Positions 1 through 6,870 of a DNA stretch of 9,441 bases are shown here, piece after piece. Location: the NCBI GenBank assembly GCA_011390075.1, contig JAABTA010000015.1, positions 1 to 9,441 on the forward strand, given 5' to 3'. Position 1 is the first letter of the stretch, and each line of letters opens with the position of its first letter. A model generated the notes under the pieces. That model did no database searches. It had not been told where the DNA came from and saw only the letters and a program-made list of their open reading frames with translations. Source of the stretch: Helicobacteraceae bacterium. GTDB lineage: Bacteria; Campylobacterota; Campylobacteria; Campylobacterales; SZUA-545. A program made the position numbers and the translations under genes.

Positions 1-473
1 TTAATATCTAAAAGCTCATCATTAGAGCGCATAAAAAAGCTATTTTGGATCTCTTCGTCCATGACCCACATATAGCTATCTTCTCTCTTTTTTGCTAGCT
101 TAAATCTATCGTCTCTTGAGCGACCAATATACCAAAAAATATAGTCATTTTTAAAGGAGATATCGAGCATATCAGTAAGGAGTTCAAAATCCTCTGTGGT
201 TTTTAGCCCTTGAATATTGTGCCCTAACGAGTTAAATGAAACAATGGGAAGGTAGGGTCTGTTTTTGATTTTTTTATTAAGGGTCTGGCAGAGATAGTGG
301 TTAAACCAGCTCCTTTCTGAGTCAGTCATAATGATAACAGTAGTTCCATTGACAATTTTGTCTAAAAAGTCACTAATCAAAGGAACCCACTCAAATCTTC
401 GCTCCTCCATCCAGCTCATCATTGGATCTTCGGAGCGGATGGTGTTGAGTGTCCAGTCGATGAGATTATTCAA
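1..473 (-). CDS. hobA: HobA, DnaA-binding replication initiation protein (3' end cut by window edge)
   Basis: HobA binds DnaA and promotes its assembly at the origin in Campylobacterota; it is a structural counterpart of DiaA with a SIS-like fold. The 157 visible residues align by eye with remembered Helicobacter pylori HobA (about 180 aa) along their whole length: the N-terminal NLIDW...IRSED, the central VNGTTVIIMTDSERSWFNHY (residues 41-60), NRPYLPIVSFN (71-81), IFWYIG (112-117) and the end NDELLDI. About 20 C-terminal residues are missing at the window edge. The start is a TTG at 473-471, because the reading frame is closed by the lysC stop two codons upstream and this TTG matches the homologue's N-terminus. 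The gap to lysC is 3 bases and the Shine-Dalgarno is weak, so translation is probably coupled to lysC. Identity rests on alignment from memory and on the conserved lysC neighbour. Confidence 0.9.
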   Translation of the reverse strand, partial: MNNLIDWTLNTIRSEDPMMSWMEERRFEWVPLISDFLDKIVNGTTVIIMTDSERSWFNHYLCQTLNKKIKNRPYLPIVSFNSLGHNIQGLKTTEDFELLTDMLDISFKNDYIFWYIGRSRDDRFKLAKKREDSYMWVMDEEIQNSFFMRSNDELLDI

Positions 474-476
474 GGC

Positions 477-947
477 CTAAGCGTCCAGTTCGTATGCGCT
501 GTGGAGACTTCTTACGGCTAGTTCTGTGTATTTCTCTTCGATAATCACAGAAACTTTAATCTCTGATGTGGCAATCATGAGGATATTAATATTACTTTGA
601 GCAAGGGTATTAAACATCTTCGAGGCAACGCCACTATGTGACTTCATGCCAACACCAACAATAGAGATCTTAACGATTGTATCATCATAATCGATATTCT
701 CAACATCCCCATGAAACTCTGTAAGAGCTCTTTTGGCCTGTTCTACTTCTGTTCGTGGGACTGTAAATCCTAAGTTTGCTCTGCCATCTTTTCCCATATT
801 TTGCACAATCATGTCCACATTTATATGCGCTTTTGCTAAAGCATTAAAGATCTCAGCTGCAATTCCTGGCTTGTCAGCAACGCCACGCAGAGTTACTCTT
901 GCTTGATTTTTATCAGCAGCAATGCCACTCACAATAGGTTTTTCCAT
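477..947 (-). other. Possible internal translation start giving an aspartokinase beta (ACT) subunit
   Basis: Codon 246 of lysC is an ATG (947-945) preceded by AGAGGA at 957-952, four bases upstream, which is better than many gene starts in this window. Translation from it would give a 156-residue protein made of the linker and both ACT domains. Alpha2beta2 aspartokinases of Bacillus subtilis (aspartokinase II) and Corynebacterium glutamicum make their beta subunit in just this way, from an internal in-frame start at about residue 250. Position and size fit, but use of the start is inferred only from sequence. Confidence 0.5.
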
Positions 948-1682
948 AATGTCCTCTTCGTCTGTGATAAGTGTACCTTCGTTATCATTGAAGCTACTTC
1001 TTGTTACTAATTTTACCTTCATTTTTTTAGCCATCTCAACAGAACGGCTCTGGAGCACTTTGGCTCCCATGCTAGCAAGTTCTAGCATTTCGTCATAACT
1101 GATTTTTTCTAGCTTTTTTGCCTTGTCTGTAATTCTTGGATCGGTTGTGTAGACACCATCAACATCGGTATAGATCTCACATAGATCTGCACTAATGGCT
1201 CCAGCGACTGCTACAGCGCTTAAATCGCTACCACCTCTACCTAATGTTGTAATATCTCCAGAGCCATTAATGCCTTGAAAACCAGCAACCACCACCACTT
1301 TTCCTTCATGAAGGGCCCTAAGCATAGGTTGGTTATTGATTGATTCAATGCGAGCTTTTGTGTGAGAATTGTCGGTAAGAATACCTGCCTCTCGTCCTGT
1401 CATGGCAGTTGCTTGAACTCCTAGAGCGTTAAGAGCTATTGAGAGTAATGAACTAGTGACTTGTTCTCCTGAAGAGAGAAGCATATCCATCTCTTTTGGG
1501 CTCGGCAGTTTAGAGAAGTGTTCTGCGTAGCCAATGAGCCTATTGGTCTCTCCACTCATGGCAGAGACAACCACCACCACTTTCTCTCCACCTTGCACAT
1601 CTTTTTGAATTCTTTTGGCAACGGCTTCTATCCGTTCTAGACTGCCAACACTTGTACCGCCAAACTTCTTAACGACTAACAA
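477..1682 (-). CDS. lysC: Aspartate kinase (aspartokinase)
   Basis: Catalyses ATP-dependent phosphorylation of aspartate, the first step towards lysine/diaminopimelate, threonine and methionine; cytoplasmic. The 401 residues match the usual length of single-function aspartokinases. The N-terminal kinase domain carries KKFGGTS (5-11), the nucleotide-binding GRGGSDLSA (148-156) and YTDVDGVYTTDPR (171-183). Two ACT domains follow (about 265-335 and 337-400), which in this family bind lysine or threonine for feedback control. The start is TTG at 1682-1680, preceded by a good AAGGAG eight bases upstream, and gives the standard N-terminus. It lies 31 bases after rppH and 3 before hobA, so it is the middle gene of a minus-strand operon. 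A second in-frame start may yield a separate ACT subunit (see 477-947). Confidence 0.96.
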   Translation of the reverse strand: MLVVKKFGGTSVGSLERIEAVAKRIQKDVQGGEKVVVVVSAMSGETNRLIGYAEHFSKLPSPKEMDMLLSSGEQVTSSLLSIALNALGVQATAMTGREAGILTDNSHTKARIESINNQPMLRALHEGKVVVVAGFQGINGSGDITTLGRGGSDLSAVAVAGAISADLCEIYTDVDGVYTTDPRITDKAKKLEKISYDEMLELASMGAKVLQSRSVEMAKKMKVKLVTRSSFNDNEGTLITDEEDIMEKPIVSGIAADKNQARVTLRGVADKPGIAAEIFNALAKAHINVDMIVQNMGKDGRANLGFTVPRTEVEQAKRALTEFHGDVENIDYDDTIVKISIVGVGMKSHSGVASKMFNTLAQSNINILMIATSEIKVSVIIEEKYTELAVRSLHSAYELDA

Positions 1683-1713
1683 TAGGTTTTCTCCTTAACT
1701 ATTTGAGGAACCT

Positions 1714-2184
1714 CTAAAGGTATCCGTTTCTTTTAAAATATTTTAACACTTTTGTATAGATAGGTTTTTTAAAAAAAGAGACCTTTTGCAATACTTCGTC
1801 CACTTTGACAAAAGTGTGTTTGGTAAATTCTGGTTCATCGGTTTTGATATCAATTGCTTTATTGCTTTTAAGCCTTACTAAAAAGTATTTCTGTTTTTGT
1901 CCATCGTAAGGATACATCTTTTTGGCAACGGTTTCAGGAAAGTCATATTGCACCCACTCTGGATGTTCTGCAATAATCTCTACTCTGTCTGTGCCAATCT
2001 CCTCTTTAAGCTCTCTAAGGAGTGCCTCTTTGAGATTTTCTCCCTCATCGCCTCCCCCTTGTGGAAACTGCCATGCGTCCTCTATATCACTTCTCTCACC
2101 AATAAAGATCTCGCACTTTTCTGGGTAGGCACTGGACACAATAATTGCGGCTACATTAGGTCTATAACTTTTTTCTGGTTTCAT
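1714..2184 (-). CDS. rppH: RNA pyrophosphohydrolase (Nudix, RppH/NudH type)
   Basis: RppH removes pyrophosphate from 5'-triphosphate RNA and so starts RNase-dependent mRNA decay; related enzymes also cleave diadenosine polyphosphates. The 156 residues contain a complete Nudix box (G43-T65): GGGDEGE, seven residues, then RELKEEIGT, with the metal-binding glutamates E58, E61 and E62. RppH-type features flank it: YRPNVAAII near the N-terminus, WQFPQGG just before the box, YDFPE (80-84) and the GQKQKYFL strand (95-102). It was formerly annotated as invasion protein or NudH in Helicobacter. The ATG at 2184 follows AAGAGAT, a modest Shine-Dalgarno. It is the first gene of the rppH-lysC-hobA operon and is divergent from hemW across a 73-base spacer. 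Confidence 0.95.
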   Translation of the reverse strand: MKPEKSYRPNVAAIIVSSAYPEKCEIFIGERSDIEDAWQFPQGGGDEGENLKEALLRELKEEIGTDRVEIIAEHPEWVQYDFPETVAKKMYPYDGQKQKYFLVRLKSNKAIDIKTDEPEFTKHTFVKVDEVLQKVSFFKKPIYTKVLKYFKRNGYL

Positions 2185-2211
2185 AATCTCTTTTAGTATT
2201 TAATATTTATT

Positions 2212-2217
2212 TTTATA
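2212..2217 (-). promoter_or_regulatory. Candidate -10 box for the rppH-lysC-hobA operon
   Basis: On the minus strand TATAAA lies 27 bases before the rppH ATG, giving an expected leader of about 20 bases. Epsilonproteobacterial sigma-70 promoters are known to depend mainly on the -10 box in an AT-rich setting, which fits. TAAAAT at 2232-2227 is an alternative. Assignment is by inspection only. Confidence 0.4.
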
Positions 2218-2227
2218 AGAAGGGTTA

Positions 2228-2249
2228 TTTTACCTATATTTTGGTAAAA
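2228..2249. repeat. Perfect 7-bp inverted repeat in the rppH/hemW divergent spacer (candidate operator)
   Basis: TTTTACC (2228-2234) and GGTAAAA (2243-2249) are exact inverted copies separated by 8 bases. The spacer holds TATATT (2235-2240), a plausible -10 box for hemW ending 17 bases before its ATG. An operator over the hemW promoter is possible; a weak AT-rich chance palindrome is the alternative. It is too short and too low in GC to be a convincing terminator. Confidence 0.35.
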
Positions 2250-2257
2250 GTGCGTTT

Positions 2258-3289
2258 ATGTTGTATATTCATATTCCATTTTGTGAAAAAAAGTGTGGGT
2301 ATTGCTCTTTTAACTCCTTTGTAGATAAAAGATTGCAAAAAAACTACTTGAGTGCTTTAAAAACACAACTCAGACAAGAACTAGAACATTGCCCACCTTT
2401 GCACACTGTCTATATTGGTGGTGGCACACCTTCTAGTGTGGATGGGTTTGCCTACGAAGATCTCTTTTCTATTATCCACAATCACTCCAAAGAGATTCAA
2501 GAGATTACTATAGAGGCAAATCCTACAAGTGCTTCATTACCATGGCTCAAAACCATGAGAGGGTTTGGTGTGAATAGGCTGAGCCTTGGTGTGCAAAGTT
2601 TTGATGATAAAAAACTAAAACTCCTCACACGATCGCATACTGCACTAGAGGCTCGCACAAGCTTTCTGCACGCAAGAGAGGTGGGGTTTGAAAATATCTC
2701 CATAGATATCATCTACGATACAGCCCTCGATTCACACAAGATCTTAGAAAAAGAGCTACAAGGCATTCAAGATCTTAGCCCCGAACATCTCTCTGCTTAC
2801 TCCTTAATCATCGAAAAGAGCAGTGGTTTTAAAAATGAGTTCCAGAAAAAACAAGATAATGAATCACTGCAAAAGCGATATGTACAAGCCTTTGATACAC
2901 TTTTAGCCCAATATGAGATTGCCAATTTTGGAAAAAAAAGCTTGCACAACTCTGGATATTGGGCGTATAAAGAGTATGTCGGAGTGGGTGCAGGAGCAGT
3001 TGGCAGAGTAGGGCAAGAACGCATCTATCCTCCCAAAGATCTTACAAGCTATATAAAAAACCCTCTTCAAAAATGTAAAGAGAAACTGACACAAGAGGAT
3101 ATAAAATTTGAAAAAATCTTTTTGGGACTCCGGTGTGATGAGGGTGTCTCTTTGGAAATCTTGAGCCAATATGAGCTCCAAAGAGTGGCTATGCTAGAAA
3201 AAGAGGGCACAATCAAGATACAAGAGCAAAAAGTATATAATAGGGATTATTTTTTAGCAGATGAAATTGCACTATTTATAATGGAATAA
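2258..3289 (+). CDS. hemW: HemW-like radical SAM heme chaperone
   Basis: HemW proteins bind heme and a [4Fe-4S] cluster and are thought to hand heme to target proteins; they are often misannotated as oxygen-independent coproporphyrinogen III oxidase (HemN). The 343 residues open directly with the radical SAM motif C9-x3-C13-x2-C16 in HIPFCEKKCGYCSF. The fourth cysteine of true HemN (CxxxCxxCxC) is absent, and so is HemN's N-terminal extension. SAM-binding GGGTPS lies at 54-59, ITIEANP at 83-89 and NRLSLGVQSF at 106-115. HNSGYW (230-235) fits the HNxxYW motif proposed for heme binding in HemW. No clear Shine-Dalgarno precedes the ATG. recJ begins 2 bases after the stop, so the two are probably co-transcribed. 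Helicobacter has the equivalent gene close to its rppH, which supports orthology. Confidence 0.92.
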   Translation: MLYIHIPFCEKKCGYCSFNSFVDKRLQKNYLSALKTQLRQELEHCPPLHTVYIGGGTPSSVDGFAYEDLFSIIHNHSKEIQEITIEANPTSASLPWLKTMRGFGVNRLSLGVQSFDDKKLKLLTRSHTALEARTSFLHAREVGFENISIDIIYDTALDSHKILEKELQGIQDLSPEHLSAYSLIIEKSSGFKNEFQKKQDNESLQKRYVQAFDTLLAQYEIANFGKKSLHNSGYWAYKEYVGVGAGAVGRVGQERIYPPKDLTSYIKNPLQKCKEKLTQEDIKFEKIFLGLRCDEGVSLEILSQYELQRVAMLEKEGTIKIQEQKVYNRDYFLADEIALFIME

Positions 3290-3291
3290 TA

Positions 3292-4881
3292 ATGATAGAA
3301 GAATTAGAAGAACTGACCTTTAACGAAATAGCAGAGCTACTAGAACAAAGATGTGAAAAGGATAGTGTAAAGACTTTAAAAGATCTTCCTAAACCGCTTC
3401 TTTTAAAAGATATTGAAAATGCGGTGGCTATTATTACAGACTCTATTCAAAACAATGAAAAAATAGTCCTTGTCGGAGATTATGATGTTGATGGTGTTGT
3501 GGCTTCGACAATTGTTAAAGAGTTTTTTGACTCTATCAACACAGATATTAAGGTGATACTCCCAAATAGATTCTCAGATGGCTATGGACTGAGCCCAGAT
3601 ATTGTAGCAGCGATTGAAGCGGATCTAATTATCACTGTTGATAATGGAATATCCTCTATAGAAGCCGCGCAAATTGCAAAAACAAAAGGCATAAAATTAG
3701 TCATTACAGACCATCACATCTGTCCAGAAAACTTGCCAGAAGCCGATGCGATTGTCAATCCAAAAAGAGAGGATTGTAACTATCCAGAGGAGAATATAGC
3801 AGGGGCAACAGTTGCGTGGTATCTTGTGGCAGCACTTAAAGATAAGCTAGATCTCAAACTCTCTATGGCCCATTTTCTTGATATTATGTCTTTTGCTATT
3901 TTAGCCGATGCTATGCCTCTTCGTTCGGTAAATAGGACTCTAGTAAAAGCTGGAATAGATAGGGTCAATAAAAGCACGCGTCCTGCAATAGCTGCTTTAA
4001 AATCCAAGCTCAATATTCAAACATTTGGTACAGGGGATATTATGTTTGCCGTAAATCCTAGGCTCAACTCAGCTGGAAGAATGGCAGATGCGACAACTGC
4101 ATTTAATTTTTTAAGTGCCAAAACTTTAGAGGAGGCCCACGGCTATTTAGAGGAGCTTGACGCCCTTAATAGTGCTAGAAAAGAGGCAGAAAAATCAATC
4201 TTAGAAAAAGCTAAGAAGATGATGCATCAAGAGGATGCTGTTTTAGTTGTGTGGGGCGAGAATTGGCATGAAGGGGTTATCGGCATTGTAGCAGCTAGGT
4301 TGACAGAACAGTTTTCCAAACCATCTATCGTTTTTAGTATTAAAAATGGTGCAGCTAAAGGGAGCGGTAGAAGTAAAGAGAATGTCAATCTTTTAGAGCT
4401 TATCAAATCGGCAAAAGAGTGTCTTGATGGCTTTGGTGGACACAGAAACGCCGCTGGCATGCAGACAACTGTCCAAAAATTACAAGAGTTTAAAGAGAAA
4501 CTCAATACAAATATCTCCTATGAAGAGAGCAAAGAGTATGACGCTTTTGGCAATGTTTTAGGGAAACTCTCTTTAGAACAGGTCAATTTAAAGCTTTTAA
4601 GTCTTCTTAGTAGCTTTGAGCCCTTTGGCCAGGCTTTTCCTTTTCCCTATTTTGTTATCTCCAATGTGGTGCCAAAACGGATTTTAAAGATGGGCATTGA
4701 TAAATCCCACCTTCTTTTGGTATTTGAGGTAGCACCCTATGTGAATGTGAGTGCTGTGTGGTTTAACTATACCCAAGAGGTCTCAGAGAGTGAGCCTATC
4801 TCTTTTATCTATACAGTGGGCAAAAATAGTTTCCGTGGCAATGATGAAGCACAGGTGCAAATTAAGCATTTAGTTAGATAG
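3292..4881 (+). CDS. recJ: Single-stranded-DNA-specific 5'-3' exonuclease RecJ
   Basis: RecJ degrades single-stranded DNA 5'-3' in recombination and in base-excision and mismatch repair; cytoplasmic, Mn/Mg dependent. The 529 residues carry the DHH-family motifs in order: VGDYDVDG (61-68), TVDNGI (115-120), TDHH (139-142), the metal-binding D206 in ILADAMPL, and PRLNSAGRM (256-264). The DHHA1 part follows with HEGVIGIVAARL (326-337), GSGRS (357-361) and GFGGHRNAAGM (380-390). The C-terminal 120 residues correspond to the OB-like DNA-binding domain. Nothing essential appears missing, and the length is typical of short RecJ proteins. The start ATG is 2 bases after the hemW stop. The 3' end overlaps the convergent phosphatase gene by 12 bases, leaving no room for a terminator between them. 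Confidence 0.96.
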   Translation: MIEELEELTFNEIAELLEQRCEKDSVKTLKDLPKPLLLKDIENAVAIITDSIQNNEKIVLVGDYDVDGVVASTIVKEFFDSINTDIKVILPNRFSDGYGLSPDIVAAIEADLIITVDNGISSIEAAQIAKTKGIKLVITDHHICPENLPEADAIVNPKREDCNYPEENIAGATVAWYLVAALKDKLDLKLSMAHFLDIMSFAILADAMPLRSVNRTLVKAGIDRVNKSTRPAIAALKSKLNIQTFGTGDIMFAVNPRLNSAGRMADATTAFNFLSAKTLEEAHGYLEELDALNSARKEAEKSILEKAKKMMHQEDAVLVVWGENWHEGVIGIVAARLTEQFSKPSIVFSIKNGAAKGSGRSKENVNLLELIKSAKECLDGFGGHRNAAGMQTTVQKLQEFKEKLNTNISYEESKEYDAFGNVLGKLSLEQVNLKLLSLLSSFEPFGQAFPFPYFVISNVVPKRILKMGIDKSHLLLVFEVAPYVNVSAVWFNYTQEVSESEPISFIYTVGKNSFRGNDEAQVQIKHLVR

Positions 4882-6090
4882 GCTCCTTTTTTCCAACAAA
4901 AGCAAGGTTGTGTCGTCTTCCATGCTATTTTTAGAGATCCTATCGGTAACTTTTTCATAAAACTCTTGCTGGAACATTTTTGTCACGCTGTTTTTATCGA
5001 TGCCGTGATTTTCATCCTCTACTAAGCCATCGGAGTAGATAAAAAGTGACTGGAAATCTTCTAGGTCTAAAGAGGAGATCTTTATTTTTGGTGTAAAGTT
5101 CATAAAGGGAAAATTGTTTGATTTAATGGAAAAAATCTCTTTAGCTGTTTTAATAAAGGGTGGATACATCCCTGCGCCAAAGTAACTCACCTTTGAAAAC
5201 TCTTTGTTAAACCAAAAGAAGAAACAAGAGACCTGCTCCTCTTCTATGAGAATATTTTTAAAACCCTCGTTTAAGATCTGTGCTAACTCCTCTAGTGAGT
5301 TGGTTTTGCTAATATACTGTCTTACTCTAGAAGCTATAGAATAAGATGTAAGCGCTGGCATAATGCCATGGCCCATGGCATCTACCACAAAGGCAAGAAC
5401 ATCACCATTCTCTTTTTTATACAAAGAGTAGATATCCCCTGTGAGAACATCTGCTGGTTTGTATAAAATTTTTATATTAAAATCAAGGTCATCTTCAAGC
5501 TGGTTTCTTACAGCAGTTTTTTGTTTGCCAAAGGCTAGTTCTTGTGCCTCTTTGTTGTATTGGTTTTCTTCTTGAAAATTCTCTCCTAGTAAGATCTTTC
5601 CCCCTAAAGAGGCTGCAATTTGTAAGAGATCAAGATCACTTTGGTTAAATTTTTGACTCATGCTTCTTTCGTGTTTATTGATCACTTGAAAAACAGCGAT
5701 TAAGTTATTCTCTCCATTAAACACAGGGCAGGTAATAATACACTTTGTTTTGTAACCTGTTCGGTTGTCTATTTCTGGGTTGAAGTTTGCAAAAGAGTAG
5801 GGATCGTTCACGATAATAGGTTTTCTTTGCCGTACAGCCTCGCCAACGGTTCCATTTTTTGCTTGTATTCTTGCTTTTTCAATACCGTCTGAAAGCCGTG
5901 TCCAGAACTCATCTTTATAGCTATCATAGAGCCAAATGGTTGAGCGGTCTCCATCGACTAACTCTTTGGCCATCATTGCCATAAGTTCAACAATAACGGA
6001 GAAGCTATTTTGCTTATTAATGTAGGTCGAAAATCTTGAGATAATTTGCAAGGCTCTATTGGCCTGGTCTGTTGGTAGGTTTTCCATCAT
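4870..6090 (-). CDS. GAF-domain SpoIIE-type (PP2C-like) serine phosphatase
   Basis: Predicted soluble signalling protein of 406 residues that would dephosphorylate a phosphoserine/threonine protein, such as an anti-sigma antagonist, in response to a ligand. A GAF domain covers about 15-170 and a charged helical linker about 171-205. The SpoIIE phosphatase domain follows, with GD at 218-219, VVDAMGHG (235-242), IYSDGLVE (351-358) and EDDTTLLLL (391-399). The metal-binding aspartates D219, D237, D354 and D392/D393 are present, so activity is expected. The GAF segment FNPEIDNRTGYKT resembles cyclic-nucleotide phosphodiesterase GAFs. There are no membrane segments. The ATG immediately follows the kdsB stop; an alternative ATG one codon later is better spaced from AGGA. 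No anti-sigma partner is visible here, so its target is unknown. Confidence 0.9.
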   Translation of the reverse strand: MMENLPTDQANRALQIISRFSTYINKQNSFSVIVELMAMMAKELVDGDRSTIWLYDSYKDEFWTRLSDGIEKARIQAKNGTVGEAVRQRKPIIVNDPYSFANFNPEIDNRTGYKTKCIITCPVFNGENNLIAVFQVINKHERSMSQKFNQSDLDLLQIAASLGGKILLGENFQEENQYNKEAQELAFGKQKTAVRNQLEDDLDFNIKILYKPADVLTGDIYSLYKKENGDVLAFVVDAMGHGIMPALTSYSIASRVRQYISKTNSLEELAQILNEGFKNILIEEEQVSCFFFWFNKEFSKVSYFGAGMYPPFIKTAKEIFSIKSNNFPFMNFTPKIKISSLDLEDFQSLFIYSDGLVEDENHGIDKNSVTKMFQQEFYEKVTDRISKNSMEDDTTLLLLEKRSLSN

Positions 6091-6798
6091 TTATCCTAGT
6101 ATTTGTAATGCTTTTTCAAGATCGCGTTTGGAGTCTATTCCGAAACTTTTGCTTGCAACTTCTACCATGGAGATCTTTTTTCCATTGTAGATAGCTCGCA
6201 GTTGCTCTAGCTTTTCTATATCCTCTAGTGGTGCTAAGGAGAGTGCGCAGAATGTGTTGAGTGAGCGTTTGTTAAATCCGTAAATTCCCAAATGCCCAAA
6301 GTAGTCGTGGTGTTCTTCTCTGTCGTATGGGATTTTTGAACGAGAGAAGTAGATAGCGTCGGAGCTACTATCTACAATAACTTTTACATGATTTGGATCC
6401 GTTGCAAACGCTTTGTCTATTCTTTTGTAGCAGCTCACCATCTTAAACTCTCTTTGGAGACTTTGGAGCCTTGCTATCACTTGTTGCACTACCTCTGGCT
6501 CTATAAAAGGTTCATCCGCTTGAACATTGACAATAATCTCCTCATCACGCAAACCAAGTGTATTGGCTGCTTCATTGATTCTGTCTGTGCCACTTTTATG
6601 AGCTTCGTCGGTTAAAACCGACTCAAAACCATACGCACTTGCCACATCCATAACCTCTTGTGAGTCGGTGGCTATAACAACTCTGTCTAGTTTCTGAACT
6701 CTTTGTGCTGTTGCCACAACCATCGGCACAGAGCCAATATTGGCCAGTACCTTTTTAGGGAACCTACTGCTTGCAAGTCTTGCTGGAATGATTATCAT
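6091..6798 (-). CDS. kdsB: 3-deoxy-manno-octulosonate cytidylyltransferase (CMP-Kdo synthetase)
   Basis: Activates Kdo with CTP to CMP-Kdo, the donor for inner-core LPS assembly; cytoplasmic. With the start chosen here it has 235 residues and begins MIIIPARLASSRFPKKVL, the standard KdsB N-terminus. Other motifs are NVQADEPFI (91-99, with D96 the expected Mg ligand; most homologues read VQGDEP), DPNHVKVIVD (134-143), YFSRSKIPYDR (150-160), GHLGIYGF (168-175), LEQLRAIYNG (197-206) and GIDSKRDLEKAL near the end. The frame is open 11 codons further to a TTG at 6831, but that start has no ribosome binding site and the extension matches nothing in the family. The ATG at 6798 has GAAGAGA about 7 bases upstream. 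It is divergent from the membrane transferase gene and directly abuts the phosphatase gene. Confidence 0.95.
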   Translation of the reverse strand: MIIIPARLASSRFPKKVLANIGSVPMVVATAQRVQKLDRVVIATDSQEVMDVASAYGFESVLTDEAHKSGTDRINEAANTLGLRDEEIIVNVQADEPFIEPEVVQQVIARLQSLQREFKMVSCYKRIDKAFATDPNHVKVIVDSSSDAIYFSRSKIPYDREEHHDYFGHLGIYGFNKRSLNTFCALSLAPLEDIEKLEQLRAIYNGKKISMVEVASKSFGIDSKRDLEKALQILG

Positions 6799-6820
6799 TG
6801 TCTGTCTCTTCTGTTTTATG

Positions 6821-6826
6821 TCTATA
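6821..6826 (-). promoter_or_regulatory. Candidate -10 box for kdsB
   Basis: TATAGA on the minus strand lies 22 bases before the chosen kdsB ATG, implying a leader of about 15 bases that contains the GAAGAGA ribosome binding site. If right, transcription starts downstream of the upstream TTG and rules that start out. An alternative TATATT lies further upstream (6843-6838). Confidence 0.4.
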
Positions 6827-6839
6827 ATCAATATTTTAA

Positions 6840-6845
6840 TATAAT
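6840..6845 (+). promoter_or_regulatory. Consensus -10 box for the LTA-synthase-like gene
   Basis: An exact TATAAT sits 25 bases before the ATG at 6871, in a strongly AT-rich stretch, with the ribosome binding site TAAGGGA at 6858-6864 in between. No -35 consensus is seen, as is common in Campylobacterota. It may overlap control of kdsB on the other strand. Confidence 0.55.
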
Positions 6846-6870
6846 GCAGCTAAATTAGTAAGGGATAAAG

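Noticed and set aside
1897..2196. Antisense open frame of about 99 codons opposite rppH.
   Set aside because: It lies fully across a well-conserved Nudix gene, has no recognisable motif and no convincing ribosome binding site; it is a shadow frame.
2228..2249. Reading the TTTTACC/GGTAAAA repeat as a rho-independent terminator.
   Set aside because: The stem is short and AT-rich, there is no gene ending beside it on either strand, and it lies between two divergent starts.
2903..3181. Antisense open frame opposite hemW, and similar ones opposite recJ (3780-4013, 4227-4505).
   Set aside because: All lie inside conserved genes, show no family motif and have residue compositions expected of reverse-frame translation.
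5363..5381. Perfect 9-bp inverted repeat ATGCCATGG-C-CCATGGCAT inside the phosphatase gene.
   Set aside because: It encodes the catalytic DAMGHGIM motif, and the Ala-Met-Gly-His-Gly-Ile codons make such a palindrome naturally. Nothing else suggests a regulatory site here.
6799..6831. N-terminal extension of kdsB from a TTG at 6831.
   Set aside because: The 11 added residues do not match the family, no ribosome binding site precedes the TTG, and the ATG at 6798 has a good one and gives the standard N-terminus.
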